A stretch of 64,000 nucleotides of DNA from Begonia masoniana. Lineage: Eukaryota; Streptophyta; Magnoliopsida; Cucurbitales; Begoniaceae. The stretch is from contig CM039509.1 of assembly GCA_022432975.1 (NCBI GenBank), forward strand, positions 11,312,621 through 11,376,620, written 5' to 3'. Position numbers and translations under genes: made by a program. Under the pieces are notes generated by a model. That model had not been told where the DNA came from and made no database searches. It saw only the letters and a list, made by a program, of their open reading frames with translations. Position 1 is the stretch's first letter. Each line of letters opens with the position of its first letter. Positions 35,615 to 48,667 of the stretch are shown in pieces.

Positions 35615-37989
35615 TATCCATTTCACATTCAAGGTTTTAACGTGAAGTGATGAGAACGACGTGTATTGAGGACCCAAAAACCTTCACGGACGCGAAACTA
35701 AGACCGAGTAATGGCTTGATGAAGCACAAGAAACTTTATTTCAATCGATTTGTTCCAAAAGAGTTGATCGTATAAAGCAAATGAGGTTGAGTGTTACTTG
35801 ACTTGTGGTTAGAACCTAAGTTATCGATTTCACTTTCAAGGTTTAAAATTGAAGTGGTGAGAACGACGTGTATTGAGGACCCAACAACTTTCATAGACGC
35901 GTAACTAAGACTTAGTAATGCGCTTGATGAAGCATTAAGAAACTTCAGTTTAATCGATTTGTTCCAAAAGAGTTAAACGTATCAAGCAAATGAGGTTGAG
36001 TGTTACATGACTTGTGGTGAGAACCTAAGTTATCCATTTCACTTTCAAGGTTTAATCTTGAAGTGATGAGAACGACGTGTATTAAGGATCCAACAACCTT
36101 CATGGACGCGTAAATAAGACTTAGTAATGCGCTTGACGAAGCATTAGAAACTTCACTTCAATCGACTTGTTCCAAAAGAGTTGAACGTATCAAGCAAATG
36201 AGTTTGAGTGTTACATGACTTGTGGTTATAACCTAAGTTATCCATTTCACATTCAAGGTTTTAACGTGAAGTGATGAGAACGACGTGTATTGAAGACCCA
36301 ACAACCTTCACGTACGCGAGACTAAGACCGAGTAATGGCTTGATGAAGCATAAGAAACTTTATTTCAATCGACTTGTTCCAAAAGAGTTGATCGTATCAA
36401 GCAAATGAGGTTGAGTGTTACATGACTTGTGGTTAGAACCTAAGTTATCTATTTCCCTTTCAAGGTTTTAACTTGAAGTGATGAGAACGACGTGTATTGA
36501 GGACCCAACAACTTTCAAGGACGAGTAACTAAGACTAAGTAATGCGCTTGATGAAGCATTAGAAACTTCAATTCAATCTATTTGTTCCAAAAGAGTTGAA
36601 CGTATCAAGCAAATGAGGTTGAGTGTTACATGACTTGTGGTTAGAACCTAAGTTATCCATTTCCCTTTCAAGGTTTTAATTTGAAGTGATGAGAACGACG
36701 TGTATTAAGGACCCAACAACCTTCATGGACGCGTAACTAAGACTTAGTAATGCGCTTGATGAAGCATTAGAAACTTCACTTCAATCGATTTGTTCCAAAA
36801 GAGTTAAACGTATCAAGCAAATTAGGCTGAGTGTTACATGACTTGTGGTTGGAAGCTAATTTATCCATTTCACATTCAAGGTTTAATCTTGAAGTGATGA
36901 GAACGACGTGTATTGAGGACCCAATAACCTTCATGGACGCGCAACTAAGACTTTGTAATGCGCTTGATGAAGCATTAGAAACTTCAATTTAATCAATTTT
37001 TTCCAAAAGAGTTAAACGTATCAAGCAAATGAGGATGAGTGTTACATGACTTGTGGTTAGAACCTAAGTTATCCATTTCACATTCAAGGTTTTAACCTGA
37101 AGTGATGAAAACGACGTGTATTGAGGACCCAACAACCTTCACGGACGCGAAACTAAGACCGAGTAATGTGCTTGATGAAGCATAAGAAACTTTACTTCAA
37201 TCGATTTGTTCTAAAAAAGTTGATCGTATAAAGCAAATGAGGTTGAGTGTTACATGACTTGTGGTTAGAACCTAAGTTATCCATTTCACTTTGAAAGTTT
37301 AAACTTGAAGAAATGAGAACGACGTGTATTGAGGACCCAACAACCTTCATGGACGCGTAACTAAGACTTAGTAATGCGCTTGATGAAGCATTAGAAACTT
37401 CACTTCAATCGATTTGTTCCAAAAGAGTTAAATGTATCAAGCAAATGAGGTTGAGTGTTACATGACTTGTGGTAAAAACCTAAGTTATCCATTTCACCTT
37501 CAAGGTTTTAACTTGAAGTGATGAGAACGACGTGTATTGAGGACCAAACAACCTTCATGTATGCGAAACTAAGACTTAATATTGCGCTTGATCAAGCATT
37601 AGAAACTTCACTTCAATCGATTTGTTCCAAATTAGTTGATCGTATCAAGCAAATGAGGTTGAGTGTTACATGACTTGTGGCTAGAACCTAGGTTATCCGT
37701 TTCACATTCAAGGTTTTAACTTGAAGTGATTAGAACGACGTGTACTGAGGACCCAACAACTTTCATGGACACGAAACTAAGACTTAGTAATGCGCTTGAT
37801 TAAGCATTGGAAACTTCACTTCAATTGATTTGTTCCAAAAAAGTTGATCGAGCAAATAAGGTTGAGTGTTACATGACTTGTGGTTAGAACCTAAGTTATC
37901 CATTTCACATTCAAGATGATAACTTGAAGTGATAAGAACGATGTGTATTGAGGACCCAACAACATTCATGGACGCGAAACTAAGACTTA
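35615..37989 (+). repeat. 208-bp satellite array, segment 4
   Basis: About 11 monomers. The first 570 bp match 62752 onward, the right flank of the empty B site in the duplicated copy. Several monomers share CTAAGACCGAGTAATGGCTTG, a variant found only here and at about 62840. Confidence 0.95.
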
Positions 37990-38260
37990 GTAATGCGCTC
38001 GATGAAGCAAGAAAACTTTCAACTCAATAGATTTGTCAAAGGAGTTGATCGTATCAAAAAATGAGGTAGTGTGTTTAAATGACTTGTGGTTAGCAACATA
38101 AAGTTATCGGATTTCCCCATTCAGGTTTAAATTAAGTGATGAGAACGAGGTGCTGGAGAACCGAACACCTCATGGAGCGAAACTAAGATTATACTGAGCT
38201 TGATGAAGCATTATGAGAAACATCACTTCAATCGATTTTTCCAAAAAGTGATCGTACAAG
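37990..38260 (+). repeat. Satellite with many indels next to a gap
   Basis: Satellite anchors are recognisable but every 10-20 bases there is a lost or gained base. The degradation grows towards the N run at 38261, as expected for a poorly polished contig end. Confidence 0.75.
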
Positions 38261-38360
38261 NNNNNNNNNNNNNNNNNNNNNNNNNNNNNNNNNNNNNNNN
38301 NNNNNNNNNNNNNNNNNNNNNNNNNNNNNNNNNNNNNNNNNNNNNNNNNNNNNNNNNNNN
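38261..38360. other. 100-N scaffold gap
   Basis: Exactly 100 N, a conventional placeholder for a gap of unknown size. Satellite orientation differs on its two sides. Confidence 0.99.
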
Positions 38361-41300
38361 TCTAACCACAAGTATGTAACACTCAACCTCATTTGCTTGA
38401 TACGATCAACTCTTTTGGAATAAATCGATTGAAGTGAAGTTTCTTATGCTTCTTCAAGCGCATTAATAAGTCTTAGTTATGCCTCCTTGAAGGTTTTAGG
38501 GTCCTCAATACACGTCGTTCTCATCACTTCAAGTTAAAACCTTGAATGTGAAATGGATAACTTAGGTTCTAACAACAAGTCATGTAACACTCAACCTCAT
38601 TTGCTTGATACGTTCAACTCTTTTTGAACAAATCAATTGAAGTGAAGTTTCTTATGCTTCATCAGCGCATTAATAAGTCTTAGTTATGCCTCCTTGAAGG
38701 TTTTAGGGTCCTCAATACACGTCGTTCTCATCACTTCAAGTTAAAACCTTGAATGTGAAATGGATAACTTAGGTTCTAACAACAAGTCATGTAACATTCA
38801 ACCTCATTTGTTTGATACGTTCAACTCTTTTGGAACAAATCGATTGAAGTAAAGTTTCTTATGCTTATCAAGCGCATTAATAAGTCTTAATTACGAGTCC
38901 ATGAAGGTTGTTGGGTCCTCAATACATGTCGTTTTTATCACTTCAAGTTAAAACCTTGAATGTGAAATGGATAACTTAGGTTCTAACCACAAGTAAAGTA
39001 TCACTCAACCTCATTTGCTTGATACGATCAACTCTTTTGGAACAAATGGATTAAAGTGAAGTTTCTTATGCTTCATCAAGCGCATTACTAAGTCTTAGTT
39101 ACGCGTCCATGAAGGTTGTTGGGTCCTCAATACATGTCGTTCTCATCACTTCATGTTAAAACTTTGAATGCGAAATGGATAACTTAGTTTCTAACCACAA
39201 GTCATGTAAAACTCACCTCATTTGCTTGATACGTTCAACTCTTTTGGAACAAAACGATTGAAGTGAAGTTTCTTATGCTTCTTCAAGCGCATTAATAAGT
39301 CTTAGTTACGCGTCCATGAAGGTTGTTGGGTCCTTAATAAACGTTGTTCTCAACACTTCAAGCTAAAACCTTGAATGTGAAATGGATAAGTTAGGTTCTA
39401 ACCACAAGTCATGTAACACTCAACCACATTTGCTTGATACGATCAACTCTTTTGGAACAAATCGATTGAAGTGAAGTTTCTTATGCTTCATCAAGCGCAT
39501 TAATAAGTCTTAGTTACGCGTCCATGAAGTTTTTTGGGTCCTCAATACACATCGTTTTTAATCACTTCAGTTAAAACCTTGAATGTGAAATGGATAACTT
39601 TGTTTCTAACCACAAGTCATGTAACACTCAACCTCATTTGCTTGATACGTTCAAATCTTTTTGAACAAAACGATTGAAGTGATGTTTCTTATGCTTTATA
39701 AAGCGCATTACTAAGTCTTAGTTACACGTCCATGAAGGTTGTTGGGTCCTCAATACACGTCGTTCTCATCACTTCATATTAAAACCATGAATGCGAAATG
39801 GATAACTTAGTTTCTAACCACACGTCATGTAAAACTCAACCTCATTTGATTGATACGTTCATCTCTTTTGCAACAAATCGATTGAAGTGAAGTTTCTTCT
39901 TCTTCATCAAGCGTATTAATAAGTCTTAGTTACGCGTCCATGAAGGTTGTTGGGTCCTCAATACACGTCGTTCTCAACACTTCAAGCTAAAACCTTGAAT
40001 GTGAAATAAAAAACTTAGGTTCTAACCACAAGTCATGTAACACACAACTTCATTTGCTTGATACGATCAACTCTTTTGGAACAAATCTATTGAAGTGAAG
40101 TTTCTTTTGCTTCATAAAGCGCATTACTAAGTGTTAGTTTCGCATCCATGAAGGGGTCCTCAATACACGTCGTTCTCATCACTTCAAGTTAACATCATGA
40201 ATGTGAAATGGATAACCTAGGTTCTAACCACAAGCATTGTAACACTCAACCTCACTTGCTTGATACGACCAACTTTTTTGGAACAAATCGATTGAAGTGA
40301 AGTTTCTAATGCATCATGAAGTGCATTACTAAGTCTTAGTTTCGCGTCCATGAAGTTGTTGGGTCCTCAGTACACGTCGTTCTCATCACTTCAAGTTAAA
40401 AAAAAAAAAAAAAGACCTTGAGTGAAATGGATCCTTCGGTCTACCCCATTCATGTACACTCAACCTCATTTGTTTGATGCAGTCAACTCTTTTAGAACAA
40501 ATCGATTGAAGTGAAGTTTCTAATGCTTCATCAAGCGCATTACTAAGTCTTAGTTACGCGTCCATGAAGGTTGTTGGGTCCTCAATACACGTCGTTCTCA
40601 TCACTTCAAGTTAAAACCTTGAATGTGAAATGGATAACTTAGGTTCTAAGCACAAGTCTTGTAACACTCAACCTCATTTGCTTGATACGTTCAACTCTTT
40701 TGGAACAATCGATTGATGTGAAGTTTCTAATGCTTCATCAAGCGCATTACTAAGTCTATGTTACGCGTCGATGAAGGTTGTTTGGTCCTCAATACACGTC
40801 GTTCTCATCACTTCAAGTTTAAACCTTGAAAGTGAAATGGATAACTTAGGTTCAACCACAAGTCATGTAACACTCAACCTCATTTGCTTGATACGTTCAA
40901 CTCTTTTGGAACAAATCGATTGACGTTAATTTTTTTGGAACAAATCGATTGAGGTGAAGTTTCTTTTGCTTCATCAAGGGCATTAATAAGTCTTAGTTAC
41001 ACGTCCATGAAGGTTGTTGGGTCCTCAATACACGTCGTTATCATCACTTCATGTTAAAGCGATGAATGCGAAATGGATAACTTAGTTTCTAACCACAAGT
41101 CATGTAAAACTCAACCTCATTTGCTTGATACGTTCAACTTTTTTGGAACAAATCGATTGAGTGAAGTTTCTAATGCTTCATCAAGAGCATTACTAAGTCT
41201 TAGTTTCGCGTTCATGAAGGTTGTTGGTCCTCAGTACACGTCGTTCTCATCACTTCAAGTTAAAAAAAAAAAAAAAAGACCTTGAGTGAAATGGATCCTT

Positions 41301-44300
41301 CGGTCTACCCCATTCATGTACACTCAACCTCATTTGTTTGATGCAGTCAACTCTTTTAGAACAAATCGATTGAAGTGAAGTTTCTAATGCTTCATCAAGC
41401 GCATTACTAAGTCTTAGTTACGCGTCCATGAAGGTTGTTGGGTCCTCAATACACGTCGTTCTCATCACTTCAAGTTAAAACCTTGAATGTGAAATGGATA
41501 ACTTAGGTTCTAACCACAAGTCATGTAACACTCAACCTCATTTGCTTGATACGTTCAACTCTTTTGGAACAAATCGATTGATGTGAAGTTTCTAATGCTT
41601 CATCAAGCGCATTACTAAGTCTATGTTACGCGTCGATGAAGGTTGTTTGGTCCTCAATACACGTCGTTCTCATCACTTCAAGTTTAAACCTTGAAAGTGA
41701 AATGGATAACTTAGGTTCTAACCACAAGTCATGTAACACTCAACCTTATTTGCTTGATACGTTCAACTCTTTTGGAACAAATCGATTGACGTTAATTTTT
41801 TTGGAACAAATCGATTGAGGTGAAGTTTCTTTTGCTTCATCAAGGGCATTAATAAGTCTTAGTTACACGTCCATGAAGGTTGTTGGGTCCTAAATACACG
41901 TCGTTATCATCACTTCATGTTAAAGCGATGAATGCGAAATGGATAACTTAGTTTCTAACCACAAGTCATGTAAAACTCAACCTCATTTGCTTGATACGTT
42001 CAACTTTTTTGGAACAAATCGATTGAAGTGAAGTTCCTTCTGCTTCATCAAGCGCATTAATAAGTCTTAGTTACGCGTCCATGAAGGTTGTTGGGTCCTC
42101 AATACACGTCGTTCTCATCACTTCATATTAAAACCTTGAATGTGAAATGGATAACTTAGGTTCTAACCACAAGTAATGTAACACTCACCTCATTTGCTTG
42201 ATACGTCAACTCTTTTGGACAAATCGATTGAAGTGAAGTTTCTTATGCTTCATCATGCGCATTAATAAGTTGAATTACGCGTCCATGAAGGTTGTTGGGT
42301 CCTCAATACACGTCGTTTCTATCACTTCAAGTTAAAACCTTGAATGTGAAATGGATAACTTAGGTTCTAACCACAAGTCATGTAACACTCAACCTTATTT
42401 GCTTGATACGTTCAACTCTTTTGGAACAAATCGATTGAAGTTAAGTTTCTTATGCTTCATCAAGCGCTTTACTAAGTCTTAGTTACGCGTCCATGAAGGT
42501 AGTTGGGTCCTCAAAACAAGTCGTTTTTATCACTTCAAGTTAAGGCCTTGAATGTGAAACAGATAACTTAGGTTCCAACCACAAGTAAAGTAACACACAA
42601 CCTCATTTGCTTGATACATTCAATTCTTTTGAAACAAATCGATTGAAGTGAACTTTCTTATGCTTCATCAAGCGCATTACTAAGTCTTAGTTACGCGTCC
42701 ATGAAGGTTGTTAGGTTCCCAATACACGTTGTTCTTATCACTTCAAGTTAAAACCTTGAAGGTGAAATGGATAACTTTTGTTCTAACCACAAGTCATGTA
42801 ACACTCAACCTTATCTGCTTGATACGTTCAACTCTTTTGGAACAAATCTATTGAAGTGAAAGTTCTAATGCTTCTTCAAGCGCATTACTAAGTCTTAGTT
42901 ACGCGTCCATGAAGGTTGTTGGGTCCTCAATACACGTCGTTCTCATCACTTCAAATTAACATCTTAAATGTGAAATGGATAACTTAGGTTCTAACCACAA
43001 GTCAAGTAACACTCACCTCACTTGCTTGATACGATCACTTTTTGGAACAAATCGTTGAAGTGAAGTTTCTAATGCTTCATGAAGCGCATTACTAAGTCTT
43101 AGTTTCGCGTTCATGAAGGTTGTTGGGTCCTCAATACACGTCGTTCTCATCACTTCAAGTTAAAACCTTGAATGTGAAATGGATAACTTAGGTTCTAACC
43201 ACACTTCATGTAACACTCAACCTCATTTGCTAGATACGTTCAACTCTTTTGGAACAAATCGATTGAAGTGAAGTTTCTTATGCTTCATCAAGAGCATTAC
43301 TAAGTCTTAGTTACGTGTCCAAGAAGGTAGTTGGGTCCTCAATACACGTCGTTCTCATCACTTCAAGATAAAACCTTGAATGTGAAATGGATAACTTAGG
43401 TTCTAACCACAAGTCATGTAACACTCAACCTCATTTGTTTGATACGTTCAAGTCTTTTGGAACAAATCGATTGAAGTGAAGTTTCTTATGCTTCATCAAG
43501 CGCATTAATAAGTCTTAATTATGCTTCCATGAAGCTTGTTGTGTCCTCAATACACGTTGTTCTCATCACTTCAAGTTAAAACCTTGAATGTGAAATGGAT
43601 AACTTTGGTTCTAACCTCAAGTCACGTAACACTACACCTCATTTGCTTGATACGTTCAACACTTTTGGAACAAATCGATTGAAGTGAAGTTTCTTATGCT
43701 TCATCAAGCTCATTACTAAGTCTTAGTTACGCGTCCATGAATGTTGTTGGGTCCTCAATACACGTCGTTCTCATCATTTCAAGTTAAAACCTGAATGTGA
43801 AATGGATAACTTAGGTTCTAACCACACTTCATGTAACACTCACCTCATTTGCTTGATACGTTCAACTCTTTTGGAACAATCGATTGAAGTGAAGTTTCTT
43901 ATGCTTCATCAAGCGCATTACTAAGTCTTAGTTACGCGTCCATGAATGTTGTTGGTCCTCAATACACGTCGTTCTCATCAGTTCAAGTTAAAACCTTGAA
44001 TGTGAAATGGATACCTTAGGTTCTAACCACACTTCATGTAACACTCACCTCATTTGCTTGATACGATCAACTCTTTTGGAACAATCGATTGAAGTGAAGT
44101 TTCTAATGCTTCATCAAGCGCATTACTAAGTCTTAGTTACGCGTCCATGAAGGTTGTTGGGTCCTCAATACACGTTGTTCTCATCACTTCAAGTTAAAAC
44201 CTTGAATGTGAAATGGATAACTTAGGTTCTAACCACAAGTCATGTAACACTCAACCTTATTTGCTTGATACGTTCAACTCTTTTGGAACAAATTGATTAA

Positions 44301-45958
44301 AGTGAAGTTTCTAATGCTACATCAAGCGCATTACTAAGTCTTAGTTTCCCTTTGATGAAGGTTTTTGGGTCTTCAATACACGTCGTTCTCATCATTTCAA
44401 GTTAAAACCTTGAATGTGAATTGGATAACTTAGGTTCTAACCACAAGTCATGTAACACTCAACCCCATTTGCTTGATACGTTCAAGTCTTTTGGATTAAA
44501 TCGATTCAAGTGAAGTTTCTTATGCTTCATGAAGCGCATTACTAAGTTTTAGTTACGCGTCCATGAAGGTTGTTGGGTCCTCAATACACGTTGTTCTCAT
44601 CACTTCAAGTTAAAACCTTGAATGTGAAATGGATAACTTTGGTTCTAACCACAAGTCATGTAACACTCAACCTCATTTGCTTGATACGATCAACTCTTTT
44701 GGAACAATCGATTGAAGTGAAGTTTCTTAGGCTTTATCATGCGCATTACTAAGTCTTAGTTTCCCGTCGATGAAGGTTTTTGGGTCCTCAATACACGTCG
44801 TTCTCATCATTTCAAGTTAAAACCTTGAATGTGAAATGGATAACTTAGGTTCTAACCACAAGTCATGTAACACTCAACCTCATTTGCTTGCTACGTTCAA
44901 GTCTTTTGGATCAAATCGATTCAAGTGAAGTTTCTTATGCTTCATGAAGCGCATTACTAAGTCTTAGTTACGCGTCCATGAAGGTTGTTGGGTCCTCAAT
45001 ACACGTCGTTCTCATCACTTCAAGTTAAAACCTTGAATGTGAAAAGGATAACTTAGGTTCTAACCACAAGTCATGTAACACTCAACCTCATTTGCTTGAT
45101 ACGTTCAACTCTTTTGGAACAAATCGATTGAAGTGAAGTTTCTAATGCTTCATCAAGCGCATTACTATGTCTTTGTTTTGCGTCCATGAAGGTTGTTGGG
45201 TCCTCAATACACGTCATTCTCATCATTTCAAGTTAAAACCTTAAATGTTAAATGGATAATTTTGGTTCTAACCACAAGTCATGTAACACTCAACCTCATT
45301 TGCTTGATACGATCAACTCTTTTGGAACAAATCGATTGAAGTGAAGTTTTCTTATGCTTCATCAAGCGCATTACTATGTCTTTGTTTTGCGTCCATGAAG
45401 GTTGTTGGGTCCTCAATACACGTCATTCTCATCATTTCAAGTTAAAACCTTAAATGTGAAATGGATAATTTTGGTTCTAACCACAAGTCATGTAACACTC
45501 AACCTCATTTGCTTGATACGATCAACTCTTTTGGAACAATCGATTGAAGTGAAGTTTCTTATGCTTCATCAAGCGCATTACTAAGTCTTAGTTTCGCGTC
45601 CATGAAGGTTGTTGGGTCCTCAATACACGTCGTTCTCGTTATTTCAAGTTAAAACCTTGAATGCGAAATTGATAACTTAGGTTCTAACCACAAGTCATGT
45701 AACACTCAACCTCATTTACTTGATACGTTCAACTCTTTTGGAACAAATCGATTGAAGTGAAGTTTTCTTATGCTTCATCAAGCGCATTAATAAGTCTTAG
45801 TTACGCGTCCATGAAGGTTGTTGGGTCCTCAATACACGTCGTTCTCATCACTTCAAGTTAAAACCTTGAATGTGAAATGGATAACTTAGGTTCTAACCAC
45901 AAGTCATGTAACACTCAACCTCATTTGCTTGATACGTTCAACTCTTTTGGAACAAATC
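38361..45958 (-). repeat. 208-bp satellite array in reverse orientation
   Basis: About 36 monomers of the same satellite, all reverse-complemented relative to the rest of the window (GGTTGTTGGGTCCTC, CTAACCACAAGTCATG). Sequence quality looks normal. It includes an 864-bp tandem duplication at about 40397-42120 with an A-run in a damaged monomer (40398-40413 and 41262-41277), and a partial-monomer duplication at 40922-40955 and 41786-41819. It ends at AAATC before the LTR of element D. Confidence 0.95.
40397..42120 (-). repeat. 864-bp tandem duplication within the satellite
   Basis: The damaged monomer containing an A15-type run and CCTTGAGTGAAATGGATCC occurs with its next four monomers twice, 864 bp apart (40417 and 41281). 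The length equals four 208-bp monomers plus the 32-bp internal partial duplication. The copies have few differences. Confidence 0.85.
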
Positions 45959-46623
45959 TGATGCGAACCACGCCAACGATGTGCCGTGACCCCACGATCA
46001 AAATATTGGCGTCGTCGCTACCCATGAATCTACAAGTTCGAAGAGGCAATGCTTGACCCAAATCTATAAAGATCTACTTTGAATAGGAGAAGCCCCAAAC
46101 GAATATGCCTGTTCGTTTGATAATCAGATTTTGAACGCCACAAGGAGAACCTTGTTAAGTTCGGAGTTTCTTCAAGAAACTAGAGAATCTCTCACAATTA
46201 GATAAAACTTGAATCTCCTTTTTTTATTCAACTAAGAATGAATTTATAGGCATGACAACATTCTTCATGCTAGGTTTCAAGAACACAATTACTACTGTCC
46301 TTGGAACTATTAATTAAAAAATAATGACAATTGGCTAAATAAGGACAAATACTACCAGTATTTTTTAAACCCTAAAAAACGCCAATCGAATTAACTAAAT
46401 AACTAAACACAAATGACTAACATCATCCCAACAGCTTGGATTATGGGAACAAGCTCTTGTTCTTGGGTGTCGAAACGCAAGTTCCTTCTTGAGGTAGATC
46501 TGATGGACCAAATTGCTCATTTGCTCCTTATCTGCTTCGCCTTTGCTCTCGTTATTGGGTCAGCCGTATCTTCAATTGGATCCTTTATCTTGCAACTTGA
46601 CTGGGTCTGAACTTGATCACACA
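45959..46623 (-). mobile_element. LTR of element D (CRM-like, minus strand)
   Basis: Read on the minus strand, a 665-bp LTR starts TGTGTGATCAAG at 46623 after a purine tract and ends GGTTCGCATCA at 45959, the same last bases as the A/C LTR. It has a TATAAATT box (46251-46258, minus). Its first part encodes a tail with ADPITRAKAKQ, like the other CRM-like LTRs. At the 45959 end it abuts satellite (AAATC). The second LTR is not in the contig. Confidence 0.82.
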
Positions 46624-46640
46624 TTTTCCCCTCACCCCTT
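46624..46640 (-). promoter_or_regulatory. Polypurine tract of element D
   Basis: On the minus strand AAGGGGTGAGGGGAAAA lies directly before the LTR, which marks this LTR as the 3' one. Confidence 0.8.
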
Positions 46641-46940
46641 GAAAAGATTCTTCCCTGATCTCCTGCATCGTAAAAAACAATAGTATTAAAACATGTGCTA
46701 TACATTACCGTATTCACTCGGTTTGGTCGATCTTGTAACGGTGCGTTGACTAGCGCTCTAGGAATTGGAAAGGTTTATCTCCTCGAGGTTGTAGCTTGTT
46801 ATTCCGTTTGTTTGGAAACCTTTCTTTTTGTAGACGTAAGCCAAACCAAATCTCCGGGTTCAAAAATAAGTCTTACCATTGAATGAAATTTCTTAGCAAA
46901 TTCATCCTTTTTACTTTCATGCACAAGAACAAACTTATTA
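46641..46940 (-). pseudogene. Integrase C-terminal remnant of element D
   Basis: The minus-strand translation includes HESKKDEFAKKF and FEPGDLVWL, the module that follows the integrase core in plant gypsy polyproteins, here with stop codons after it and no GPF module visible. Upstream (beyond about 46940) the similarity ends, so the element is truncated; the rest of pol, gag and the 5' LTR are missing. Decay is greater than in A, B or C. Confidence 0.7.
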
Positions 46941-47559
46941 GTAAACGGAGTTAATAATTTAATGGATTTAATAGATTAAAATCATCAATAATAGCAAACA
47001 GTGAATAATATCGAATAGAAATAAATCCTTTAAACGCAAAAATCAGATTGGAACTCGCAAAATATATATCCTCAATTGTCATAAAACAAGTTGTGTGCAA
47101 GTAATCACTGACAAATTTTCCAATAAAATAATTTTGCATATTATCTATCAACCTTGTACCTAAATTTGTGCAATATAAAAATCATATGGCCTTACAACCA
47201 CTTAAACCTGTTTTTGTGTTTCCGGGGGGGGTGGGGGGGGGATTGACGGGAACTGACGTACTTAGTACGAGATCTTTTTGCTTCTTCATCTCCCTCAACG
47301 GAGAAATTTCTCTTCGAAACTCCCCGAAGATTTCATATTATTTTTCTGCAAAAGAAAAGAAACACACTGGGAAAAAACTAGGTAAGTCCGTTAGATGATC
47401 ATAAACATCTTTATATCAAGCAGATCATCTTACGCTTATCCTCACTTTTGGTTCATCAAACAATTTGTTTCTCACTTGACTTTTCTTTCCTCTCTCCCTC
47501 GGGTTTTATCTCTTTTCTCTCAATTTTTCTCTCTGCTCCCTTGGTTTTTCATCTCCTCC

Positions 47560-47590
<31 letters not shown>

Positions 47591-48567
47591 ATCTTAAGAA
47601 AAAATATTAATGACTAATGTGCTTCATATGGAGACAACACATGTGGAGGTCGATAACAAAGCTATGTGAAGAATCTTATAACTTCCTTCAAGATTGCCGC
47701 ACAAGTAGCTTCATTTTTTTTAATTGTATCATTACGAGTGTTCTCCACATTGTGTTCCCTTTTCAAGAGGTCTTCATGCTCGTTTGAGTTAGAGATTGGA
47801 ACTTAGGGAGAGAGAGATGAACGAGAGGGCTTCAAGATTACACTACTTCTATCAACAATGCTTGTACTACAAAAGGAATGACAAAATATTTTAACCCAAC
47901 CCAAACCCACGCTGGCATCATTACGTCACTGACCTGGGGTGTGGCTTATACAGAAATGCTAGGTTGAGCGACTCATTCACGTGAAAATCTACCACCCAAC
48001 CCAAAAGTTTTGGTTAATCACAAACATCGCATACAAAATAACATTGCACACCTAAAGTCTAATAAAGCAACTGTGCAGGAATATATACCAAAGCACTAAT
48101 CTAATTTGTACAAAGCTCAAATACGACTCAAAATAAGAACAGAAATTGCTCACAAGACAAGGAAGAACCCAAAGAACATAAAAAAAAAAAACAAAACGCT
48201 GAGGAAGTGAATCTACTTAATCCTCATGAGCGTCAGCACCTATCCCCTGATTCAACCTAGGAGATGGAGGAGGTATTTAGGTGAGCGAATAACTTATAAT
48301 AATCCTAATAATACTCAAATTCATATTGTTAACCTGTTTTAATCATTTTTTCAGAACGCATGAATCAGTAATAAATATAGGGCATGATTTATATTCAAAG
48401 TAGTTTCATCTTTTCAAGCACGCATCACGCCAAACATTACTATCATTTAACACCTAAATAACCTCCTCCCTCTGTAAATCGAATGCATAATTGCGACAAG
48501 AGTCTTTTCGATTAGTTAGTAACCCACGATTTAGCTCTAGAATTGACCAAAGCAACACACAACAAAT
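46941..48567. other. Unassigned non-satellite sequence
   Basis: About 1.6 kb without satellite or recognisable transposon motif. It has a G-rich run (about 47223-47241), a pyrimidine-rich stretch (about 47460-47560) followed by a 27-base A-run (47561-47588), and no frame longer than 76 codons with a known domain. It ends at a scaffold gap. It may be the only non-repetitive DNA in the window, or an older diverged repeat. Confidence 0.6.
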
Positions 48568-48667
48568 NNNNNNNNNNNNNNNNNNNNNNNNNNNNNNNNN
48601 NNNNNNNNNNNNNNNNNNNNNNNNNNNNNNNNNNNNNNNNNNNNNNNNNNNNNNNNNNNNNNNNNNN
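48568..48667. other. 100-N scaffold gap
   Basis: Exactly 100 N. A 69-codon frame spanning it is an artefact of translating N. Confidence 0.99.

Noticed and set aside
38361..45958. A very large inverted repeat or palindrome with the preceding array
   Set aside because: Opposite-polarity satellite monomers always look like an inverted repeat; the switch lies at a scaffold gap, so no continuous palindrome is shown.
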